From: JAHFLV01 sp964367845
GTDB taxonomy: Bacteria > Patescibacteriota > Minisyncoccia > Phycocordibacterales > DATGWK01
DNA length: 11,892 nucleotides
Reading direction: 5' to 3'
Assembly: GCA_964367845.1 (NCBI GenBank)
Contig: CAYIYW010000018.1
Location: 1 to 11,892 of the forward strand
Position numbers and translations under genes: made by a program. Under the pieces are notes generated by a model. The model was not told the DNA's origin, ran no database searches, and worked only from the letters and a program-made list of their open reading frames with translations. Shown here piece after piece: positions 6,068 to 11,892 of the stretch (position 1 is the stretch's first letter; every line of letters starts with the position of its first letter).

Positions 6068-7844
6068 GAATAGCAACAAAATTACTTCGTCTATTGTAAC
6101 CTATTGTAACGTGGACACACGCTCTCAACAAAATCCGCCTCGGTTTCAAACGCGGTTCCCCACATGGTTTCCGGTGCGGTTTCAGGCGTCGTTTCCTGCC
6201 GGACTTTTTTTGGTTTCCTTCATGATGCTGGCTCTTTCGGCTTTGTCGCCCGACCTCTGGTTTCTCGTGCTTTTTGGCCTGGTTCCGCTGTTTTGGGCAA
6301 TCAAAATCCTCGGCGCGAACAGAATAAAATGGGGTATTCTCGGCTCTCTGTCCGTCGGTTTTGCTCATTCCGCCGTCGTCTTTTACCCGCTTTCAACTCT
6401 CAATACATGGTGGTGGACGGTTTCAAGCGGTTTTTTCTGGGAATACAGGGGTCTGGTTTATTTCGCGGTCGGTTTGCTTTTCGCCCTGTTTGTCAGTTTA
6501 TTTACTTTCGGTTTTACATTTTTTATTTACTCCGCATGGCTACGAAAAAATATTTACGCCTCAATCATAATTTTGCCAATCGTCTGGCTGTTTTTGGAAG
6601 TAATCAGGGTAAAAATCGGCTTCGGACTGGAGTGGGGAATTTTCGGCCAACCGCTCGGTGAAAATTTATTTTTTGCCCGCTCGGCGGTCTTCGGCGGAAT
6701 TTTTACTTTGAGTTTCTTGGCGGTCATGATTAATTTTTGCGTTTTTCTTCTGCTTGAAAGTTTTTTTGACCGGAAGATGCGGGAAACTTTTGGCCAGAAA
6801 CTCAAGAAACTCATGGACGGCAAAATTATTGCTTCAATCGCGGTCATGTTGGCAATTTTCGTCGGACTGGCCCTTAACAATAATGTCGTAGGGGGAGAAT
6901 TCGGGGAAACAAATAGGACAAAACTTAATGTCGCGATAATCAGCCCAAGCATAAAGACATCGGGAGCGGTGAGTCAGGACGGAATCAATCATATTTTTGA
7001 TTTAATCGCCGAAGCCGTGACTGAAGCGCCGACAGGCAACCCTAAATTCTCAAACGACCCGAAGTCAAACATCCCGAGTTCTCTGAATTTAATAATCTTC
7101 CCCGAAAATACTTTTCCGTCTTTGAGCATTGATGAAAAAACTCTTCAACCCCTAAACTACGAAACCCGCGTCAGCGTGAAAGAAAATTTTGACCGACTTT
7201 TGAAAATTTCGGCAGAACACCCGAAAACTTCTTTCATCATTGGCCTTCACACTTCAAAAGACGACATGCGCTTTAATTCCGCGGTGGTGTTTGAAGAAGG
7301 AAAAATCGTTTCAATTTACAACAAACAAAATCTCCTGCCGTTCACTGAAAAAAGTTTTTCATTCCTTGAGGCGATTCACATTGACCCGCTTACGAGCGGC
7401 CGAGGCAATCAAATGTTAAAAACAAAATACGGAAATTTCTCGCCGTTGATATGCTCCGAGGTTTTGGTGTCGCGAAACATTCCTTCGTTTGGTTCTGTTT
7501 TGGAAAATCCGGCCACGCGAACCGGCACGCAAGCCGACACGCGCGCTCTCATCAATTTAAGCAACGACAACATTTTTGACAGCAAACGGGTAGCGGCATA
7601 CAACAAAATCATCGTTCGGTTGCGGGCGATTCAGACCGGCCAAGCGCTCATTCGCTCGGCAAAAGGCGGGTTTTCGGGTATTTTTGACAAAACCGGCCGG
7701 GAAATTCCCATGCAAACCGTCAAGAACGGCGGGAATGATAAAAATGACGGGAAAAGCGGGAATGGCGACGGAAATGATGCCAACGAAAGCAGAAACGAAG
7801 AGGTGCTGTTCGGTGTGTTGTTGGGAAACATAGATATCCCCTGA
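6066..7844 (+). CDS. lnt: Apolipoprotein N-acyltransferase (Lnt)-like membrane protein
   Basis: Lnt transfers an acyl chain from phospholipid to the N-terminal cysteine of diacylated lipoproteins at the outer face of the cytoplasmic membrane. The N-terminal half has several hydrophobic helices (about 45-260). A carbon-nitrogen hydrolase domain follows, with the expected triad: E347 (IFPENTFPS), K420 (YNKQNLLPFTE) and C463 (LICSEVL). The downstream SNDNIFDS...RLRAIQTGQALIRSAKGG block is typical of Lnt. Oddities: residues 26-45 are a tetrapeptide repeat (xRFQ/xRFP); an Asn/Gly/Asp-rich stretch interrupts the C-terminal region around 555-580; and the protein ends at LLGNIDIP without the final transmembrane helix of classical Lnt. 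The ATG at 6066 is uncertain; GTG at 6111 is an alternative. Another lipid- or nitrogen-transferring nitrilase-fold enzyme remains possible. Confidence 0.85.
   Translation: MNSNKITSSIVTYCNVDTRSQQNPPRFQTRFPTWFPVRFQASFPAGLFLVSFMMLALSALSPDLWFLVLFGLVPLFWAIKILGANRIKWGILGSLSVGFAHSAVVFYPLSTLNTWWWTVSSGFFWEYRGLVYFAVGLLFALFVSLFTFGFTFFIYSAWLRKNIYASIIILPIVWLFLEVIRVKIGFGLEWGIFGQPLGENLFFARSAVFGGIFTLSFLAVMINFCVFLLLESFFDRKMRETFGQKLKKLMDGKIIASIAVMLAIFVGLALNNNVVGGEFGETNRTKLNVAIISPSIKTSGAVSQDGINHIFDLIAEAVTEAPTGNPKFSNDPKSNIPSSLNLIIFPENTFPSLSIDEKTLQPLNYETRVSVKENFDRLLKISAEHPKTSFIIGLHTSKDDMRFNSAVVFEEGKIVSIYNKQNLLPFTEKSFSFLEAIHIDPLTSGRGNQMLKTKYGNFSPLICSEVLVSRNIPSFGSVLENPATRTGTQADTRALINLSNDNIFDSKRVAAYNKIIVRLRAIQTGQALIRSAKGGFSGIFDKTGREIPMQTVKNGGNDKNDGKSGNGDGNDANESRNEEVLFGVLLGNIDIP
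6091..6110. repeat. Exact 10-bp tandem duplication (ctattgtaac x2)
   Basis: Two adjacent identical decamers lie within the first codons of the lnt-like frame. On the minus strand each reads GTTACAATAG and contains a TACAAT -10-like hexamer, so the duplication may create or alter the promoter of the divergent operon. Confidence 0.7.
6103..6131 (-). promoter_or_regulatory. Candidate promoter of the IPT/TIG operon
   Basis: On the minus strand TTGTTG (6131-6126), a 17-base spacer and TACAAT (6108-6103) precede the ATG at 6060. The predicted transcription start is near 6096, giving a leader of about 35 bases. It lies inside the 5' part of the lnt-like coding frame. Match quality is moderate. Confidence 0.4.
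6141..6200 (+). repeat. Five-unit imperfect 12-bp tandem repeat in the lnt 5' region
   Basis: Units of the type cggtttcaaacg start at 6141, 6153, 6165, 6177 and 6189. They stay in frame and encode PxRF-like tetrapeptides: RFQT, RFPT, WFPV, RFQA, SFPA. The block lies directly before the first hydrophobic segment. Confidence 0.7.
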
Positions 7845-7870
7845 AAAAATCGGCTTAAATCTCCAATCCT

Positions 7871-7879
7871 TGATATAAT
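7871..7879 (+). promoter_or_regulatory. Perfect extended -10 directly in front of the 7886 gene (leaderless)
   Basis: TG-A-TATAAT is a perfect extended -10. Its last base is six bases before the ATG at 7886, so transcription is expected to start at or next to the A of the start codon, giving a leaderless mRNA. There is no Shine-Dalgarno site and no clear -35. It probably drives the whole 7886-to-right-edge operon. Confidence 0.65.
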
Positions 7880-7885
7880 TTCGCC

Positions 7886-8950
7886 ATGGGTTCTGTCCAG
7901 CCGAGTAAAAAGATTCTTTTTTTAATCGTTGCCTGTGTAATTGGCATCGGCGCAGTCAGTTTTGCCGTCTATGCCACAAAAAATAACGGCGGAGGAAAAT
8001 TTAACTCGTCCCTTTCTCTTTCTTCTCCCGCTTCTCCGGAAAAAAATTCCGGCACGATAAAGTTGGTTGAAAACGCCCTTCAAAAAAACTCTCAACTGGA
8101 CAACGACGCAGATGGACTGTTGAATTGGGAAGAAACCCTTTGGGGAGCCGACCAGAATAATCCTGATTCGGACAATGACGGAGCGAAAGACGGCGAGGAA
8201 GCGAAACAAAACCGAAATCCGCTCAAGCCGGGGCCTGATGACAAATTGTCGGCTGTGAATTCCGGCATAAACAGCAACGCAAAAACAGGAGACGGCTCAG
8301 AAAACAATGCGCCCGGCGCAAAAGTCGCGCTTGAGACCACCCAAACCGCCAAAATCGGCCGAGACCTGTTTGCAAGTTATCTTGAAGCCAAGCGTTCTGG
8401 CGTACCGCTCAACGCCGAAACCCAAAAACTGATAATTCAGCAGGCCTTTGCGAACAAATCAATCGGTGTTGAATCCAAGCAGTACGCGACGGCTGACATA
8501 GCAACCACTGCCGATTCTGATTATAAAAAATACGGCAATGATTTGGGCCAAGTGTTTAACGCCGGAGCGACCAAAAACTCGGTTTCAGAAATTGAAATAC
8601 TGAACAAGGCCTTAACAGAAGAAAATCCCGCTGAAATCGCAAAACTTGACCCGATAATTGACGGTTACGGTGCGATTCTGAACAAATTGGCGATTGTCGC
8701 GACGCCGAGAGAATTGGTCGGCCAACATTTGGAATTACTGAACAGCGTCAGCCGAGTTCTGGCCAATATAAAAAGTTTCCGGCTGATGTTTGAAGACCCG
8801 ATGGTTGGTTTGGCCGGCGTCAGTAACTACTACAAAGATATAGAGTCGTTCAAAGCGTCAATCGGAAGCATAAAGTCGGCTTTTGACGGAGCAAGTGTCG
8901 CCTTTGGACGGAACGAATATGGTTACATTTTTGTCCAGATAATACAGTAA
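7886..8950 (+). CDS. Membrane-anchored protein with EF-hand/TSP3-like calcium loops
   Basis: A 354-aa envelope protein with a basic N-terminus (SKK) and one hydrophobic helix at about 10-30, probably an uncleaved anchor. A Ser/Pro-rich linker leads to two adjacent 12-residue acidic loops, DNDADGLLNWEE (from D72) and DSDNDGAKDGEE (from D94). These match the DxDxDG calcium-binding loop of EF-hand, dockerin and thrombospondin type 3 repeats. The remainder (about 140-354) is mostly predicted helix without a recognised motif. It is first in the right-hand run: its TAA is one base before the next ATG. The context of a long repeat-bearing secreted protein and a VirB6-like channel suggests an accessory part of an envelope-spanning apparatus. 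The loops are read directly; calcium binding is known for the family; the apparatus role is inferred. IVAC at 14-17 resembles a lipobox but is too near the N-terminus. Confidence 0.8.
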   Translation: MGSVQPSKKILFLIVACVIGIGAVSFAVYATKNNGGGKFNSSLSLSSPASPEKNSGTIKLVENALQKNSQLDNDADGLLNWEETLWGADQNNPDSDNDGAKDGEEAKQNRNPLKPGPDDKLSAVNSGINSNAKTGDGSENNAPGAKVALETTQTAKIGRDLFASYLEAKRSGVPLNAETQKLIIQQAFANKSIGVESKQYATADIATTADSDYKKYGNDLGQVFNAGATKNSVSEIEILNKALTEENPAEIAKLDPIIDGYGAILNKLAIVATPRELVGQHLELLNSVSRVLANIKSFRLMFEDPMVGLAGVSNYYKDIESFKASIGSIKSAFDGASVAFGRNEYGYIFVQIIQ

Positions 8951-8951
8951 A

Positions 8952-10754
8952 ATGAGCGCGAAAGAGTCCAAAAAAATGTCTTTTTACAAAACCGGAAACA
9001 GCGCGAAAAAAAACTTCACCGGATTTTTCGTCGCATTTTCTGTTGTTTTAATGATTTTTGGCACGGTGAATTTCAAACCCGAGACCGCAGAGGCCATTGG
9101 AATACCTTTTAACCCTAGTTCTGCTATTTCTGTACCTGCTTTTGACGCATCAAATTTTGCTGCAAATTCCGTTACCGCCGTCAACACCACCGTTCTTGAA
9201 GCAAAAGAGTCCGTTCTAGACGGCATCTTGACCGCCGCCATGAAAATAATGATTCAGAGCGTTACCAATTCTATTGTTTCGTGGATTAACTCCGGCTTTC
9301 AGGGCAGTCCGGCCTTTGTGACGGACCCGGCCGGGTTTTTAACTGACGTCGCCGACCAGGTCGCCGGCAATTTCATCGCCGGCACCGAACTTGGCTTTAT
9401 GTGCGAGCCGTTTGCGCTTGATGTCCGTTTCGCCCTCAATTTAAATTATTCATCCACATTCAAAAATCAAATTTTTTGCCGTTTGTCGGATGTAATCGGC
9501 AACGCCGAAAATTTCGCGAAGTTCACGGCCGGCGACTTCAGTCAGGGCGGATGGGGCTCGTGGTTTGAAATTACTCAAAATCCGCAAAACAACCCATTGG
9601 GCGCTTACATTATCGCTCAAGAGGAACTAACCCTCCGAACGGCAAGGGGGCAATCAATTGAACTAAAAAAACTGGACTGGGGCAAGGGATTTCTTTCTTA
9701 CCGGGAATGTATCAGGCGCGACAGGAACGGAGAATGCGCGGAATACGGCCCTATTCAAACGCCCGGCAGTGTCGTTGAAAGCCAACTTAACAATGCTCTT
9801 TTCTCGGGCCAAAGACAATTGGAACTCGCGGATGAGATAAATGAAATCGTCGGCGCGCTTATTGGACAATTGGCTCAAACGGTTCTTACTCAAGGCCTTT
9901 CAAGTTTCGGACGGAGTGGGAGCAACAACAACTTGCTGGAGACGCCTCTCTCCGCTTCGTGTTCTCCGGACAGAACAACGGCAAAAGTCGGGGAAAATGT
10001 GTTATGGAGGGCGTCTGTTTTCGGCGGCAAATCCGGAACGCCTGCATATCTTTGGAGTGGCGACGAATCGCTTGCGGGAACGGGCGCCACAGCCGTAGTC
10101 GCCTATGCGACTAGAGGAACTAAGACCGCCACAGTGCAAGTAACTAAAGGCGGTGAAATCATTATTCAGGATTGTCTTGCCAATGTTTCAATCCCGGAAG
10201 GCCCGCTCACTCCGCCGTTAGCGGTCTTGTGCTCTGCAGACAGGACAACGGCAGGTGTCGGGGAAAATGTCAGGTGGACAGCATCTGTTATCGGCGGTAG
10301 CGCCAACTCCGGACCAACGACATATATTTGGAACGGCGTCGGCCCGATAAACGGCGCGACAACGGCAGAGGTTGACGTCGTTTATGCAGACCCGGGATTA
10401 AAAACCGCCGGAGTAGAGATAACCAGAAATGAACAGACCGTGTCTCAGGCATGTTTTAATGGTGTTACAATCCCAGACCCTCCGATTACCGCCTCGTGTT
10501 CTCCGGACAGAACAACGGCAAAAGTCGGAGACAATGTCAGATGGACGGCGACGGTTACCGGCGCCGGCGCGGGACAAGAATCGCCAAGATTCTATTGGAC
10601 AGGCAACGACCCGATAACAGGCAGAACAACGCAAGTCGCCAATGTCATTTACACCAGCCCGGGAATGAAAAACGCCTCAGTGCGAGTAACGAGATACGCT
10701 CAAGTATTGTTCCCGAGCTGTTCGTACGGAGTTGATGTTGCACCGCGGCCTTGA
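8952..10754 (+). CDS. Secreted CPR-type T4SS-associated protein with three C-terminal Ig/PKD-like repeats
   Basis: A 600-aa protein. A long basic N-region is followed by a hydrophobic signal (about 21-40) with cleavage near AEA-IG (residue 48). The central part (about 80-320) resembles hypothetical proteins I recall directly upstream of VirB6-like genes in Parcubacteria: SIVSWINSGFQGSPAFVTDP, QGGWGSW, NPQNNPLGAY and LELADEINEIVGAL, with scattered cysteines. The C-terminal part has three ~90-aa units starting at C337 (SCSPDRTTAKVGENV), C427 (LCSADRTTAGVGENV) and C516 (SCSPDRTTAKVGDNV). Each opens and closes with a cysteine and has beta-sandwich-like strand spacing, like Ig or PKD domains. Gaps of 1 and 9 bases to its neighbours indicate one operon. 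ATG 8985 is an alternative start. Likely an exported, surface-exposed component or adhesin; the precise role is unknown. Confidence 0.8.
   Translation: MSAKESKKMSFYKTGNSAKKNFTGFFVAFSVVLMIFGTVNFKPETAEAIGIPFNPSSAISVPAFDASNFAANSVTAVNTTVLEAKESVLDGILTAAMKIMIQSVTNSIVSWINSGFQGSPAFVTDPAGFLTDVADQVAGNFIAGTELGFMCEPFALDVRFALNLNYSSTFKNQIFCRLSDVIGNAENFAKFTAGDFSQGGWGSWFEITQNPQNNPLGAYIIAQEELTLRTARGQSIELKKLDWGKGFLSYRECIRRDRNGECAEYGPIQTPGSVVESQLNNALFSGQRQLELADEINEIVGALIGQLAQTVLTQGLSSFGRSGSNNNLLETPLSASCSPDRTTAKVGENVLWRASVFGGKSGTPAYLWSGDESLAGTGATAVVAYATRGTKTATVQVTKGGEIIIQDCLANVSIPEGPLTPPLAVLCSADRTTAGVGENVRWTASVIGGSANSGPTTYIWNGVGPINGATTAEVDVVYADPGLKTAGVEITRNEQTVSQACFNGVTIPDPPITASCSPDRTTAKVGDNVRWTATVTGAGAGQESPRFYWTGNDPITGRTTQVANVIYTSPGMKNASVRVTRYAQVLFPSCSYGVDVAPRP
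9957..9991 (+). repeat. 35-bp exact repeat, copy A (start of Ig-like unit 1)
   Basis: It is identical over 35 bases to 10494-10528 and encodes SCSPDRTTAKVG. The related segment of unit 2 (around 10227) is clearly diverged, so units 1 and 3 are closer to each other than to the middle unit here. Confidence 0.9.
10494..10528 (+). repeat. 35-bp exact repeat, copy B (start of Ig-like unit 3)
   Basis: It is the partner of 9957-9991, offset by 537 bases, which equals two repeat units of 90 and 89 codons. The identity drops just past both ends. Confidence 0.9.
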
Positions 10755-10763
10755 TAAAAAATC

Positions 10764-11892
10764 ATGTTTAAGTTTTTTCAAAATAAAAATTCTGCAAACG
10801 GCGCGAAACCGCAAAAAAACGGGCTTTTGAAAAAGGGTTTGGTGTTTGGTTTCGTGTTTTTGTTGGTACTGACAACAGTGTTTGGGGTATTGCCAACAGA
10901 AACCCATGCAGCGATTGTAAACGATGACCCTGGTGCAGGACAACGTGGAACACCGCCACCAGACACTGATGGATCATTCTGGGGTATAAAAGAAGCTTTT
11001 GAGAGCGCCCTTAAAACCTTCCTTACAGTGATCGCTGAGGGTCTTCTCATGATGTCCAGCTTCATACTGGGTGTGGCAGGATTGCTTCTCAATACCGCCC
11101 TTGAATTATCGGTGGTTAAATTTCACACCTACGCAAATAGTCCGGGTGTAATTTTGGCATGGGAAACATTCCGTGACATCGCGAACATGTTCTTTATTTT
11201 TATTTTGCTTTATATTGCCATAGGAACAATCCTCGGTTTAGGCAGTATAAATCTAAAGAAAATGCTGGCGCGAATTATTATCGTCGCCGTTCTGCTTAAT
11301 TTTAGTTTATTTTTCACAAAAGTGATTATTGACGCTTCAAATATCCTCGCGGTCGGTTTTCATAATCAAATAACTCAAACTTCTTGCGGTGACGGGCCGG
11401 CTAAAGGCATATCAAACGCGTTTATGTGTAAAATGGGAATTGCTAATTTATATTCAACCCAAACCTTTAATGACATAAGAGCAAAGGAACCTCTCCAGAT
11501 TTTAAGTTACGGGGTTTTTGGTTCCATATTTATGATAATTGCCGCATTTATTTTTATGGCCGCGGCAATAATGTTCATCGCCAGAACTATTATTTTTATT
11601 TTTCTGCTTATTCTGTCGCCTCTAGCATTCACCGCAATGGCCTTACCGAATGACAAATATTCAAAAGAGTGGTGGAATAAATTATTTGAACAGTGCATCT
11701 TTGCGCCAGCTTTTGTGGCCTTTTTATGGGTTACTCTTCAGGTTGTTGGGCCACTTTCGCTAAATCTTGACATATCAGGGGCTATCAATACTAACGCGGG
11801 AGCCGAGGTTGAAGACAGCGTTGGAAAAACAGTATTAAATTTCGGCATCATTATCGGGCTTCTTATCGCCTCACTCGTTGTTGCTAAAAGGA
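10764..11892 (+). CDS. VirB6/TrbL-like polytopic type IV secretion protein (3' end outside window)
   Basis: The frame is open from ATG 10764 to the right edge (376 codons, no stop). An N-terminal signal-like segment (about 21-43) has a likely cleavage at THA-A. A short polar stretch (50-75) leads to several long hydrophobic helices: approximately 83-110, 136-160, 168-195, 245-300, 313-335 and 355-375. A loop with two cysteines (TSCGDG, FMCKMG) lies between helices. The segment with FRDIANMFFIFILLYIAIGTILGLG and SPLAF...W is of the type seen in CPR VirB6-like/TrbL membrane proteins, the inner-membrane channel subunits of type IV secretion systems. The gene starts 9 bases after the upstream stop, in the same operon. 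An exported N-terminus on a VirB6-like protein is a recurrent CPR feature. The call rests on topology and remembered family resemblance; other large membrane transport components are possible. Confidence 0.78.
   Translation, partial: MFKFFQNKNSANGAKPQKNGLLKKGLVFGFVFLLVLTTVFGVLPTETHAAIVNDDPGAGQRGTPPPDTDGSFWGIKEAFESALKTFLTVIAEGLLMMSSFILGVAGLLLNTALELSVVKFHTYANSPGVILAWETFRDIANMFFIFILLYIAIGTILGLGSINLKKMLARIIIVAVLLNFSLFFTKVIIDASNILAVGFHNQITQTSCGDGPAKGISNAFMCKMGIANLYSTQTFNDIRAKEPLQILSYGVFGSIFMIIAAFIFMAAAIMFIARTIIFIFLLILSPLAFTAMALPNDKYSKEWWNKLFEQCIFAPAFVAFLWVTLQVVGPLSLNLDISGAINTNAGAEVEDSVGKTVLNFGIIIGLLIASLVVAKR

Noticed and set aside
5988..6368. 126-codon minus-strand frame overlapping the lnt and TIG starts
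   Set aside because: Highly basic, low-complexity translation antisense to lnt; no start signals or family resemblance.
7922..7942. Lipobox-like IVAC at residues 14-17 of the 7886 protein
   Set aside because: Only about five residues separate the lysines from the Cys and the hydrophobic stretch continues well past it, so a plain transmembrane anchor fits better than a lipoprotein signal.

Overview
The window reads as a chromosomal segment of a Candidate Phyla Radiation bacterium (Patescibacteria, most likely Parcubacteria). The basis is protein style rather than any marker gene: short secreted proteins with thrombospondin-type-3 or IPT/TIG modules, LysM+M23 hydrolases, a small membrane protein with a CxC-SGN motif, and an operon ending in a VirB6-like membrane protein. 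Gene starts mostly lack Shine-Dalgarno sites and several lie right behind -10 boxes. TGA terminates several genes at sensible family ends, so the code is standard (not the TGA=Gly code of Gracilibacteria/SR1). No tRNA, rRNA, CRISPR or insertion sequence was seen.

Layout. (1) 2-547 (+): C-terminal part of a ComM/YifB-type AAA+ protein, cut by the left edge. (2) 573-1594 (-): secreted LysM-LysM-M23 cell-wall hydrolase, convergent with comM; its signal-peptide start is broken by an apparent one-base homopolymer slip. (3) 1595-1881: intergenic, with a strong minus-strand promoter, a plus-strand extended -10 and two related palindromes. (4) 1882-4822 (+): UvrD/PcrA helicase followed by RsmA (KsgA) 16S rRNA dimethyltransferase, probably one operon. 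(5) 4838-6060 (-): a secreted IPT/TIG protein and a 128-aa membrane-anchored cysteine protein, translationally coupled by an ATGA overlap. (6) 6066-7844 (+): divergent Lnt-like apolipoprotein N-acyltransferase. (7) 7886 to the right edge (+): a tight three-gene run comprising a membrane-anchored EF-hand/TSP3-like protein, a 600-aa secreted protein ending in three ~90-aa Ig/PKD-like repeats, and a VirB6-like polytopic protein cut by the right edge.

How they fit together. The uvrD-rsmA pair is housekeeping (repair, ribosome maturation), and ComM belongs to DNA uptake/recombination. Everything else concerns the cell envelope: wall remodelling, surface adhesion-like modules, lipoprotein acylation, and a type IV secretion-like channel with accessory secreted subunits. 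The last block is the best candidate for a poorly described system: a CPR-type envelope-spanning secretion, uptake or attachment apparatus.
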